Positions 18,582 through 26,179 of a stretch of DNA of 60,363 nucleotides are shown one piece after another. Source of the DNA: Desulfobacteraceae bacterium. Its GTDB lineage: Bacteria > Desulfobacterota > Desulfobacteria > Desulfobacterales > Desulfobacteraceae. Position 1 is the first letter of the stretch, and every line of letters starts with the position of its first letter. A program made the translations under genes and the position numbers. The notes beneath the pieces were generated by a model. The model made no database searches. It had not been told where the DNA came from and saw only the letters and a program-made list of their open reading frames with translations. Where the stretch lies: positions 1 to 60,363 of the forward strand of contig JADGFI010000037.1 in assembly GCA_016743945.1 (NCBI GenBank), written 5' to 3'.

Positions 18582-19310
18582 TTGGAAAAAAGTTTGATTT
18601 CAGTGGCTTCGGTTTTGTTCCTCATTCTGTTTTTAGGAGGGGTGTTTCTGGCAAAATTTTATATGGAAGCCAGAAAATTGTCGCCCGTGGAAACCCGAAA
18701 GATTGCAGCCGGCGTGTATGCGGTAAAAGATTCCTATGTGAACCTGTTTCTCATGAAAAATAATGACACCTATATTGCCTTTGACGCCGGCAATGATGTA
18801 AAACAGGTGCGTCGGGAGCTTGCCAGGCTCAAGATAGACCCCAAAACCGTAGTAGCCGTATTTTTAACCCATTCAGACCCCGATCATGTCGCGGCATGCA
18901 CCCTTTTTTCCAATGCCAAAATTTTCCTTCCCAAAGCGGAAGAACCGATGGTCAAAGGGCAAATATTTCGTTTTTTATTCATCAAAAATCAATTGGCGCA
19001 CCCCTATGAACTTGTTGAAGATAATCAGATCATAAATATTTCAGGGCTGAAGATCAAAGGTATTTTAACTTCCGGTCATACGCCGGGGTCCATGTGTTTC
19101 CTGGTAGATACCTATCTGTTCACAGGCGATACCATGGGGATAAAAAATGGGGAGGTCACGCAATTTAATGATCTGTTCAATATGGATTCCCAGCGTCAGC
19201 GAAAATCCATAACCCGACTGGCAGCTTTGCCCGGAGTTGAATCTGTATTTACGGCCCATTATGGCATCATTGATTCCCATAAAATTGCTTTCCGAAACTG
19301 GAAAGAGTAA
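18582..19310 (+). CDS. Membrane-anchored metallo-beta-lactamase-fold protein
   Basis: About 242 aa. The start is uncertain: no ATG fits, and TTG 18582, TTG 18591 or GTG 18603 are possible; TTG 18582 is listed. One hydrophobic N-terminal helix (SVLFLILFLGGVFLAKFYM) anchors it in the inner membrane. The MBL core follows: THSDPDHVA (the second metal His of HxHxDH is Asp here), GHTPGSM, FTGDTMG and a final TAHYG His. Such proteins hydrolyse thioesters, lactones or phosphodiesters. The substrate is unknown. It lies in the same direction as the QueG-like gene, 35 bases away. Confidence 0.75.
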   Translation: MEKSLISVASVLFLILFLGGVFLAKFYMEARKLSPVETRKIAAGVYAVKDSYVNLFLMKNNDTYIAFDAGNDVKQVRRELARLKIDPKTVVAVFLTHSDPDHVAACTLFSNAKIFLPKAEEPMVKGQIFRFLFIKNQLAHPYELVEDNQIINISGLKIKGILTSGHTPGSMCFLVDTYLFTGDTMGIKNGEVTQFNDLFNMDSQRQRKSITRLAALPGVESVFTAHYGIIDSHKIAFRNWKE

Positions 19311-19332
19311 GCTTCTCTTTTTTTTGGAATCC

Positions 19333-19361
19333 TTGACACGGGAAGTTGAAACGATTAAACT
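19333..19361 (+). promoter_or_regulatory. Promoter of the GntR-GRE operon
   Basis: A perfect TTGACA at 19333-19338, a 17-base spacer, and TAAACT at 19356-19361. It is placed 60 bases before the GntR start codon and directly before a palindrome (19374-19388). Confidence 0.5.
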
Positions 19362-19373
19362 GTAGGACAATTA

Positions 19374-19388
19374 AACAATTAGATTGTT
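19374..19388. promoter_or_regulatory. Operator-like palindrome of the GntR-GRE operon
   Basis: AACAAT-TAG-ATTGTT, a perfect 6-bp inverted repeat with a 3-base spacer, centred about 20 bases downstream of the candidate -10 box. A protein bound there would block transcription. The natural candidate is the GntR regulator encoded next. Confidence 0.45.
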
Positions 19389-19420
19389 CTCTTTTAATCT
19401 GCGTATCCCAAAGGACTCCC

Positions 19421-20188
19421 ATGGCCCTGAATTTTATAAAAATGGTGCCCAAAAAATCTTACCAGCATGTGGTGGAACAAATTCAGACAGCCATCATTGA
19501 CGGAGAACTCAAACAGGGGGATTGCCTCCCCTCGGAGATGAAATTAAAGGATGCCTTTGATACCAGCCGGGGTACCATCCGGGAAGCCCTCAGGGTATTG
19601 GAACAAAAGGGATTGATCTGCATCCGAACCGGGGTAAAGGGGGGAGCCGTCATCAAAGCTATCAATACAGAAGCTATGAGCGAGAGCATGGCCCTGCTGA
19701 TTCGCCATGGGAATGTCTCTTTGCCGCATTTGGCCGAGTTCAGGAAGCTGTTGGAAGGGCATGTGGCCCAACAGGCAGCCAGGCTTGCCAATCTTGAAGA
19801 TATTCGAAGGTTAAAGGGTATCCTGGCCAAAATTGAAGCCCTCATCGACACCGATCCCCAAGGGTGGGAGGCGTTTCATCGTCTGGATTCAAATTTTCAC
19901 CAGGAACTGGCCAGGATCGGACAAAACCCTCTTCTCCAGGCAAATCTAACCACCATCCATGAGAATATCCACACTTATTTCCACCAATATTTGCCTTTTA
20001 GCCGGGAACTGCTTGATGAAGATTACCAGGATTTGTGCCGGATTTTGGCGGCTGTGGAACGACAGGATGAAGGCGAAGCCAGGAGCATCGCCCAACACCA
20101 TGTGGCACGGTTCAGTGAACTCATGGCAAAGCATCAATACGCCCAAAAAATACCCGGGAAAAGAAAATCCGGGAATAAGGGGGCATAA
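19421..20188 (+). CDS. GntR-family (FadR/FCD subfamily) transcriptional regulator
   Basis: 255 aa from ATG 19421 (AAAGGA upstream). The N-terminal winged helix-turn-helix is KSYQHVVEQIQTAIIDGELKQG to DTSRGTIREALRVLEQKGL. The C-terminal all-helical FCD domain (about 95-235) contains ligand-site residues typical of FCD proteins, such as FRKLLEGHVAQQAA, DSNFHQELA and HHVARFSEL. FCD regulators usually bind a metal plus a carboxylate ligand. First gene of an operon with the activase and the glycyl radical enzyme, so it probably senses the substrate or product of that pathway and represses its own promoter. Confidence 0.88.
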   Translation: MALNFIKMVPKKSYQHVVEQIQTAIIDGELKQGDCLPSEMKLKDAFDTSRGTIREALRVLEQKGLICIRTGVKGGAVIKAINTEAMSESMALLIRHGNVSLPHLAEFRKLLEGHVAQQAARLANLEDIRRLKGILAKIEALIDTDPQGWEAFHRLDSNFHQELARIGQNPLLQANLTTIHENIHTYFHQYLPFSRELLDEDYQDLCRILAAVERQDEGEARSIAQHHVARFSELMAKHQYAQKIPGKRKSGNKGA

Positions 20189-20193
20189 ATGCC

Positions 20194-20964
20194 ATGACAA
20201 ATATTACCCCTTATATTTTTAAGGTCCAGCGGTATTCCATCCACGACGGACCCGGGATCCGGACCACCCTGTTTTTCCAGGGGTGTCCTCTGGCCTGCCA
20301 ATGGTGTCACAACCCGGAAAGTCAGGCCATGGGGCAGGTTCCAGAGGTAAAAAACATTGGGGAGCTTGTGGAGTCCCTGGTCCTGGAAATTGAACGGGAT
20401 CGGATCTTTTACGATGAATCCGGCGGGGGGGTAACCTTTTCCGGCGGCGAACCCCTGGCACAACCAAAACTGCTCCTGCCCTTACTTTCGGCCTGCAGGG
20501 AACAAGAGATCCACACCTGCCTGGATACCTGCGGGTTTGCGCCTTTCAATATTTTTAAAGCCGCAGCAACCGCGGCGGATCTGGTGCTTTTCGATATCAA
20601 GATAATGGCGGACCAGGACCACCAGATCTTTACGGGAAAGCCCGTGGGACAAATCCTGGAAAACCTTAAAAATTTTTCCCGTCAATTTCCCCATATCAGG
20701 GAAAAAATGAAATTGAGGTTTCCCCTGATTCCCGCAAGGACAGATACCCGGGACAATATCCGTCAAATAATTGAATTTATAACGAGGCAGACCCCCTACC
20801 GGGATATTCATATTCTGCCCTTTCACACTAGTGGTGACGGCAAATATGAGCGGTTAAAAATGAAAAACAAATTAAAACATATATGCCCTCCCACGGTGGA
20901 ACATTTGGAAGAAGTGCGGCAGATGTTTGCGGCCAAGGGGTTTAATGCAATAATAGGTGGGTAA
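20194..20964 (+). CDS. Glycyl radical enzyme activating enzyme (radical SAM), short form
   Basis: 256 aa. N-terminal SIHDGPGIRTTLFFQGCPL leads into the radical-SAM motif CPLACQWCHNP (CxxxCxxC), and GGGVTFSGGEPLAQ is the SAM-binding GGE motif. It uses S-adenosylmethionine and a [4Fe-4S] cluster to place the glycyl radical on the partner enzyme encoded 1 base downstream. Many activases of non-PFL glycyl radical enzymes carry an inserted ferredoxin-like region with two extra clusters after the radical-SAM motif. Here there are no additional Cys clusters, so it has the compact PFL-activase layout. It starts 5 bases after the GntR gene. Confidence 0.92.
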   Translation: MTNITPYIFKVQRYSIHDGPGIRTTLFFQGCPLACQWCHNPESQAMGQVPEVKNIGELVESLVLEIERDRIFYDESGGGVTFSGGEPLAQPKLLLPLLSACREQEIHTCLDTCGFAPFNIFKAAATAADLVLFDIKIMADQDHQIFTGKPVGQILENLKNFSRQFPHIREKMKLRFPLIPARTDTRDNIRQIIEFITRQTPYRDIHILPFHTSGDGKYERLKMKNKLKHICPPTVEHLEEVRQMFAAKGFNAIIGG

Positions 20965-20965
20965 A

Positions 20966-23329
20966 ATGAATACAAGGGTAGAACAACTGCGAAAAAAAAG
21001 TCTTGAACAGCCCGTAACCATCTCCCATGAACGGGCAGAACTTGTGACCCGGTTTTATAAAACCAAAGTGAACCCGAGCCATTCCGTTCCAGTTCAGCGG
21101 GCCCTGTGCCTTGGGCATATTCTTGCCCACAAGCTCATTTTTATTGATGAAAATGAACTGATTGTCGGAGAACGTGGGCCGGAACCCAAGGCGGTGCCCA
21201 CCTATCCGGAAGTCTGTCTTCATTCCCTTGGGGACCTTGAGATCCTGGATTCCCGGGATCGGGTGGCCTATGGGGTTTCAAAAGAAACAAAACAGGTGTA
21301 TGAGCAAACCATTATTCCCTTTTGGAAGGGAAAGACTATTCGGGAAAAGATATTTGCCGCCATGGAAGACCCTTGGAAGAGTTCCTTTGAAGCCGGTGTT
21401 TTTACGGAATTCCAGGAGCAGCGGTCGCCGGGTCACACCGCCGGGGGGGATTTGATCTATACCAATGGATTCATTGACCTGAAAGCCAGAATTCAGTCGG
21501 CCATGGACGATCTGGATTATTCTTTAGATACCACGGCCCTTGATCAGCAGGAGGTGTTGACGGCCCTTGATATTGCAGCAGATGCCTTGATTGCCTTTGC
21601 CAACCGCCATGCCGATGTTCTGGAGGAATTGTCCCAGAAAGAAACCGACCCTAAAAGACACCGGGAATTGGTTGAGCTGTCAGCGATTTGCAGACGGGTT
21701 CCGGAACAGGCCCCCCAAACTTTCCACGAGGCCCTCCAGTATTATTGGTTTGTCCATGTGGGGGTGATCACGGAACTCAATCCCTGGGACGCATATAACC
21801 CGGGGCGCCTGGACCAGAATCTATATCCCTTTTACAAAGCAGATATTGAACAGGGTCGTCTGACCCGGGAAGCGGCCAGAGAGCTTCTCTCCTGTTTTTG
21901 GATAAAATTTAACAATCATCCGGCACCGCCCAAGGTGGGGGTGACGGCCAGGGAGAGCAATACTTATGTGGACTTTTGCCTTATCAATCTGGGGGGGGTG
22001 ACCCCGGACAACAAGGACGGAGTCAATGAACTGACCTATTTGATCCTGGAGGTCATTGAGAAGATGCGCTTGCTCCAGCCAAGCTCCATGGTCCAGGTTT
22101 CCCGGAAAAATCCCGACCGGTTTGTAAAAAGGGCATTAAAAATCATTGCCACCGGATTTGGCCAACCCTCGTTTTTTAACACCGATGCCATTGTCCAGGA
22201 AATGCTCCTCCAGGGTAAATCAATGGAAGATGCCAGAAAATCCGGGGCTTCGGGGTGTGTAGAAGCAGGCGCCTTTGGCAGGGAAGCCTATATCCTGACC
22301 GGATATTTTAACCTGCCCAAAATTCTGGAAATTACCCTGCACAACGGGTGGGACCCAAGGACCCAAAATCAGATCGGTCTTGCTACCGGAGATCCTTTGA
22401 CCTTTGAGACCTATGACCAGTTCTTTTGCGCCTATTCCCGACAACTGGCACATTTTGCCAAGATCAAAATCCGAGGTTCCAACCTCATTGAGCAGATAAA
22501 CGCTCGCTACATGCCGGTTCCCCTGTTGTCCCTTGTGACCGATGACTGTATTCAAAATGGTCGGGACTATAACCAGGGAGGGGCACGATATAATACCTCC
22601 TATATCCAGGGGGTGGGCATGGGCACCATCACCGACTGTCTGTCCGCTGTTAAATACACGGTTTATGATCAAAAGTGCTTTTCCATGGACACCCTTTTGG
22701 CCGCTTTGGAGAATAATTTTACGGGAAATGATTTGGTCCGGCACGCGCTTCTTAAAGCACCCAAGTACGGCAACGACGATGACTATGCCGACCACTTCCT
22801 CACCGAGGTCTTTGACGCATACCACGGGGCTGTCACAGGAAAACCAAATGCCAGGGGAGGGGTGTATCGCATCAACCTTTTACCCACCACCTGTCATGTG
22901 TATTTCGGGGAAATCACCGGGGCCCTGCCCGATGGGCGGAAAGCTTTTATCCCCTTTTCCGAAGGAATCTCCCCTGTCCAGGGAGCAGACCATTGCGGTC
23001 CCACGGCTGTGTTGAAATCCGCTGCAAAAATTGACCATTTAAAAACTGGCGGCACCCTGCTCAACCAGAAGTTTCTACCCGGTTTTTTAAAAAGCGATAA
23101 GGGCATTATTTCTCTGGTAAAATTGATCCGTTCCTATTTCAAGATGGACGGTCACCATATCCAATTTAATGTGGTGGACAAAGCAACATTGCAAAAGGCC
23201 CAACAGCACCCGGAAAATTACCGGGATCTTATTGTGCGGGTGGCAGGGTATTCAGATTATTTTGTGGACCTCACCCCGGCCCTTCAGGAGGAGATCATTC
23301 TTCGAACCGCCCATGAATACAGGCCGTGA
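20966..23329 (+). CDS. hypD: Glycyl radical enzyme, trans-4-hydroxy-L-proline dehydratase-like (HypD)
   Basis: 787 aa from ATG 20966. The catalytic Cys loop is SGASGCVEAGAFG (Cys431, Glu433) and the C-terminal radical loop VRVAGYSDYF (Gly761). From memory, the active-site residues of C. difficile HypD are His160, Asp278, Ser334, Phe340, Cys434, Glu436 and Tyr450. Here His157, Asp275, Ser331, Phe337, Cys431, Glu433 and Tyr447 lie at a constant offset of 3, which strongly supports HypD over pyruvate formate-lyase, choline lyase or diol dehydratases. HypD removes water from trans-4-hydroxy-L-proline to give pyrroline-5-carboxylate. No P5C reductase gene is adjacent. Third gene of a GntR-activase-GRE operon; oxygen-sensitive and cytoplasmic. 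Confidence 0.8.
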   Translation: MNTRVEQLRKKSLEQPVTISHERAELVTRFYKTKVNPSHSVPVQRALCLGHILAHKLIFIDENELIVGERGPEPKAVPTYPEVCLHSLGDLEILDSRDRVAYGVSKETKQVYEQTIIPFWKGKTIREKIFAAMEDPWKSSFEAGVFTEFQEQRSPGHTAGGDLIYTNGFIDLKARIQSAMDDLDYSLDTTALDQQEVLTALDIAADALIAFANRHADVLEELSQKETDPKRHRELVELSAICRRVPEQAPQTFHEALQYYWFVHVGVITELNPWDAYNPGRLDQNLYPFYKADIEQGRLTREAARELLSCFWIKFNNHPAPPKVGVTARESNTYVDFCLINLGGVTPDNKDGVNELTYLILEVIEKMRLLQPSSMVQVSRKNPDRFVKRALKIIATGFGQPSFFNTDAIVQEMLLQGKSMEDARKSGASGCVEAGAFGREAYILTGYFNLPKILEITLHNGWDPRTQNQIGLATGDPLTFETYDQFFCAYSRQLAHFAKIKIRGSNLIEQINARYMPVPLLSLVTDDCIQNGRDYNQGGARYNTSYIQGVGMGTITDCLSAVKYTVYDQKCFSMDTLLAALENNFTGNDLVRHALLKAPKYGNDDDYADHFLTEVFDAYHGAVTGKPNARGGVYRINLLPTTCHVYFGEITGALPDGRKAFIPFSEGISPVQGADHCGPTAVLKSAAKIDHLKTGGTLLNQKFLPGFLKSDKGIISLVKLIRSYFKMDGHHIQFNVVDKATLQKAQQHPENYRDLIVRVAGYSDYFVDLTPALQEEIILRTAHEYRP

Positions 23330-23361
23330 AAATTTTTAGGTGAGCGGAATTATCCCATACG

Positions 23362-23776
23362 TTAATACGCGGGTTCCCCAATGAAGTAGATGCAGTTTGT
23401 GGGGCATTCTTCCATTGAGCGTAGGGTATCTTCATAATGTTGGGCCCCATAGGTGCCATATTCGCATTCATCTATACCCTGATTGGATATGGGACCGTTG
23501 ATTTTTTATCAGGATCGCACCGAGTAGCATAAATATCCCGATTCTGATCATCCTTTATCTGTTTGTATTAGCCGTGTTTTTAATAAGGACAAATAAAGCG
23601 GTCGTAGATCAACTGGTACCTTTCTTAATTATATCATATCCTGGGCTACTTCTCCAGGGTTCAGGTAGGCTTCAAACCAGCCTCTTGTTCCGGAAAAATC
23701 ACATTGACAAGACACTTCCCGCACTTGTCCTTTCCGCCGCAGTCGGATCGAAGAGACGAATTATTTTTTGAGACAT
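23362..23776 (-). pseudogene. Decayed iron-sulfur protein gene(s); RnfB-like tail and broken 2Fe-2S motif
   Basis: No intact gene occupies 23330-23786. On the minus strand an ATG at 23776, with a Shine-Dalgarno (AAGGA) overlapping the stop of the upstream gene, opens a frame beginning MSQKIIRLFDP that dies after about 25 codons. A second frame at about 23744-23700 reads DCGGKDKCGKCLVNV, the CxxxxxCxxC ferredoxin motif of corrinoid reductive activases. From 23505 to 23362 a third piece of 47 codons, opened only by a stop, ends ECPTNCIYFIGEPAY and matches the RnfB C-terminus (KCPTNCIHFIGKPSEL), with high DNA similarity to 34144-34210. The simplest reading is a relic broken by deletions and frameshifts. 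Confidence 0.55.
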
Positions 23777-23786
23777 GGAAATTTCC

Positions 23787-24506
23787 TTAATGATTTCTCA
23801 TTGTGCAGGTATCTTTTTTAGAGCAGACCTCGCAGGTTGAACCCACACGGCTGGAAGCATAGCCGGGGCCCACGGCAATCAGACAGGAAATGGATTTAAA
23901 GGGGGTGAGGATGGCATCCTTATTGATTTTGACCCCTATGGTTTCCAAGGGAAGGAAAGAGCACAGAAAGGACTGATCGTCTATCTCCCATCCGTGGACC
24001 GATCCAGGGCTCAAAAAAGGGCTCACTCCCCATCCCAGGGCTTTGGCCCGATTTTCAGCCAGGGTCCTGATCTTTTCTCCGGCCTTGTCCAACACCACAA
24101 GACCGATGATATCGGTAATATAAGCACCCAGAAAGTCTCGATTGGCAGACAGAGAAGCACCGTATTCTTCGAGCTCAGACCCCAGTGTATAGACCGCAGC
24201 CAATACCGTTTCAGCCTTTGCAAGGAAACGGGTTGAAAAGCCGGGATTAAGCGTAACAGACCGTTCCTCTGAGGGAAGGGCAAGGGTTATGGTTTCGGCC
24301 GTGATCTGTTTTATGTCAAGCCAGCAATAGACCGCCCGGGGACACCAGATTTTGCAGGCTGCCATAAGGCTTTGCTCCAGGGGTGCCACTATTTTTTTCA
24401 AAGGTCTTTTCCCCGGAATTGCCTCTAGCACTTCATCAATACTGACATCTACCTCAATGTTTGAAAGAAGTTCAAAAGAACAATTCGGTGTAATACCCAT
24501 TACCAT
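23787..24506 (-). CDS. Methionine synthase activation domain-like protein (corrinoid reactivation)
   Basis: 239 aa. It resembles the C-terminal AdoMet-binding activation domain of cobalamin-dependent methionine synthase: YTLGSELEEYGASL, LDKAGEKIRTLAENRA, and LSPGSVHGWEIDDQ, related to the SPGYxxWPL segment. The C-terminus adds a small Cys motif (CEVCSKKDTC) that could bind iron or a cluster. Stand-alone versions are found beside corrinoid methyltransferase genes, where they may re-reduce and remethylate inactive Co(II) corrinoid. It lies downstream of the methyltransferase operon but behind a strong terminator and a second inverted repeat, so its expression is probably separately controlled. 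A decayed Fe-S gene follows. Confidence 0.75.
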   Translation of the reverse strand: MVMGITPNCSFELLSNIEVDVSIDEVLEAIPGKRPLKKIVAPLEQSLMAACKIWCPRAVYCWLDIKQITAETITLALPSEERSVTLNPGFSTRFLAKAETVLAAVYTLGSELEEYGASLSANRDFLGAYITDIIGLVVLDKAGEKIRTLAENRAKALGWGVSPFLSPGSVHGWEIDDQSFLCSFLPLETIGVKINKDAILTPFKSISCLIAVGPGYASSRVGSTCEVCSKKDTCTMRNH

Positions 24507-24519
24507 ACATCACCTGTTT

Positions 24520-24555
24520 TATCGTTATTGCCACTGTGATAGTTTAATAACGATA
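24520..24555 (-). promoter_or_regulatory. Inverted repeat before the MetH-activation-like gene
   Basis: Perfect 10-bp arms TATCGTTATT (24520-24529) and AATAACGATA (24546-24555) with a 16-base spacer, ending 13 bases before the start codon at 24506. It could be an operator or a leader RNA hairpin that controls access to the ribosome-binding site. Confidence 0.45.
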
Positions 24556-24572
24556 CCTGGCCGCGAACCATT

Positions 24573-24613
24573 AAAAAGGATCGTTTCCAGTAATTGGCTG
24601 GAAACGATCCTTT
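24573..24613 (-). terminator. Rho-independent terminator after the methyltransferase operon
   Basis: A perfect 16-bp stem (24575-24590 with 24598-24613), a 7-base loop, then five T on the minus strand (three within the stem plus the complement of 24573-24574). It lies 15 bases after the stop of the methyl-H4folate methyltransferase gene. Confidence 0.75.
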
Positions 24614-24627
24614 AATAATAACTATAA

Positions 24628-25428
24628 TCAGCTCTTGATTGCACCGGAGCGGACACCCTTTAGATAACCACCACAAAAATTATCATGTCCAAGAAGCATA
24701 TCAGCGGTTTTTATTGTTGCCATGATGGCTTTATCCAGGGGATCAATGATGGCTGAATCCATTCCTGCATCCATCATAAGGGTAACAAAGGTCCTGTTTA
24801 TAATTTTTCTTTGGGGGAGGCCATAGGAAATATTGGAAAGACCTCCTGTAATATGAACCTCGGGAAATTTATTCTTAATCCCCCTGACAGCGTCAAGAAC
24901 CATAACCCCTTTATTGCTGTCAGTGCTGATTGGCTGAACAAGGGGATCAATGTAAATTGATTCTGTTTTTATACCTATTTTATTGAGCTCTTTAACAAGG
25001 AGAACAGCCCTTCCTATAATATCGTTGGCATTGGACGGCATTCCATTATCATCCATGCAAAGGGCGATAACCTTGCAATCCTTGCCATCAAGAAAGGGCA
25101 GCATAGCCTCAAGGCGGTCTTTTTCAAGGCTGATGGAGTTGATCATGGGTGTCTTTTTAACCATCTGAAAAGCCATTTCAAGAACGGCGGGATCGGGACT
25201 GTCAAGGCATAGAGGTACGGTTACAATGGGCTGAATGGTATCTATAAGCCACCGCATATCCTCTGTTTCATGGCCAATCCGGGCACCGGCATTAACATCA
25301 ATAAAATTGGCGCCTGCTTCAAGCTGCTGCTTTACATCATCTAAAATGTAATCAGCATCCCTGTCTGCAACTGCAGCCTGTACTTTTTTCCTGGACGTAT
25401 TGATTCTTTCGCCTATTACTTCAAACAT
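24628..25428 (-). CDS. Methyltetrahydrofolate:corrinoid protein methyltransferase
   Basis: 266 aa, the usual size for the AcsE/MtgA/MtvA family. A pterin-binding TIM barrel: MFEVIGERINTSRKK at the N-terminus, GANFIDVNAGAR with the pterin-contacting Asp and Asn, VPLCLDSPDP, and HITGGLSNISYGLPQR. It moves the methyl group from the methylated corrinoid protein (encoded 19 bases upstream) to tetrahydrofolate, or the reverse. Together with the MttB homologue it forms the standard three-part methyltransferase system. In the demethylating direction the product, methyl-H4folate, can be oxidised for energy. Last gene before the terminator. Confidence 0.93.
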   Translation of the reverse strand: MFEVIGERINTSRKKVQAAVADRDADYILDDVKQQLEAGANFIDVNAGARIGHETEDMRWLIDTIQPIVTVPLCLDSPDPAVLEMAFQMVKKTPMINSISLEKDRLEAMLPFLDGKDCKVIALCMDDNGMPSNANDIIGRAVLLVKELNKIGIKTESIYIDPLVQPISTDSNKGVMVLDAVRGIKNKFPEVHITGGLSNISYGLPQRKIINRTFVTLMMDAGMDSAIIDPLDKAIMATIKTADMLLGHDNFCGGYLKGVRSGAIKS

Positions 25429-25447
25429 TGTACAATATCTCCCTGAA

Positions 25448-26080
25448 CTAATTTAAAAGAGCCTTGGCAAGCTTGGAAGCTGACCCGGCATCGGGTGCAA
25501 ATCCATCGGCACCAATTTCATCTGCAAAAGCCTGGGTAACAGGTGCGCCACCAACCATAATCTTAACCTGATTCCTTAAACCGCTTTCAACTATGGCAGC
25601 AACCGTCTTTTTCATCATGGGCATAGTTGTGGTAAGAAGCGCGGACAGACAAATTATCTTGGCATTCTTCTCCTTGATCTGGGCGATAAACTCTTCAGGT
25701 TCAATATCCACGCCAATATTGTGGACGTTCATTCCTGCGCTTTCCAGCATCATGGCAACAAGGTTTTTGCCGATATCATGGAGATCTCCCTTTACGGTTC
25801 CAATGATGACATTTGCTCCGCCATCCGCTTCATCCTCACCAAGGAGCGGTTTCAAAAGTTCCACACATTTACCCATGACCTGGGCTGCCATAAGGACCTC
25901 TGGAATAAACATATCGCCACTCTCCATCTTCTCTCCAACGATGTCCATTCCTGCAATCAATCCCTGGTTAAGCACATCCGTTGCCGGAATATTCTCTGCC
26001 AGGGCTGCATTTACAAGCTCAAAAAGTTTGTCTTCGTCGCAATCAACCAAAGCCTCTGTCATTGCACTTAAATCTGCCAT
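25448..26080 (-). CDS. Corrinoid-binding methyltransferase protein (MttC/MtgC type)
   Basis: 210 aa. An N-terminal helical cap domain (about 10-85) is followed by a B12-binding Rossmann domain with the base-off motif GDLHDIGKNLV (DxHxxG, His ligand to cobalt), then GVDIEPEEFI, LSALLTTTM and VGGAPVTQAFA. It carries the methyl group on its cobalt between the MttB homologue and the H4folate methyltransferase. It lies between the BenE-like carrier gene and the methyltransferase gene, in the same operon. Confidence 0.95.
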   Translation of the reverse strand: MADLSAMTEALVDCDEDKLFELVNAALAENIPATDVLNQGLIAGMDIVGEKMESGDMFIPEVLMAAQVMGKCVELLKPLLGEDEADGGANVIIGTVKGDLHDIGKNLVAMMLESAGMNVHNIGVDIEPEEFIAQIKEKNAKIICLSALLTTTMPMMKKTVAAIVESGLRNQVKIMVGGAPVTQAFADEIGADGFAPDAGSASKLAKALLN

Positions 26081-26179
26081 TTTTTTCTCCTTTTAACTTA
26101 AATATAAAATATTTGTTGTCTATTGTTTGTTACCAAGGGTAAAAATCTTTTCTGAAATCCCCGCTATATAGGGCTCAGG

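Noticed and set aside
20966..23329. Pyruvate formate-lyase, choline trimethylamine-lyase or glycerol dehydratase
   Set aside because: Only one catalytic Cys followed by Val-Glu (no Cys-Cys pair of PFL), and the length and active-site residues fit HypD better.
23574..23771. Plus-strand 65-codon frame with a hydrophobic start
   Set aside because: It lies over the decayed Fe-S gene on the other strand and has no start signal or recognisable family. Treated as a shadow.
24573..24613. Cobalamin riboswitch or T-box around the corrinoid genes
   Set aside because: Only a simple terminator and an inverted repeat are seen; no conserved B12-box or T-box sequence was recognised.
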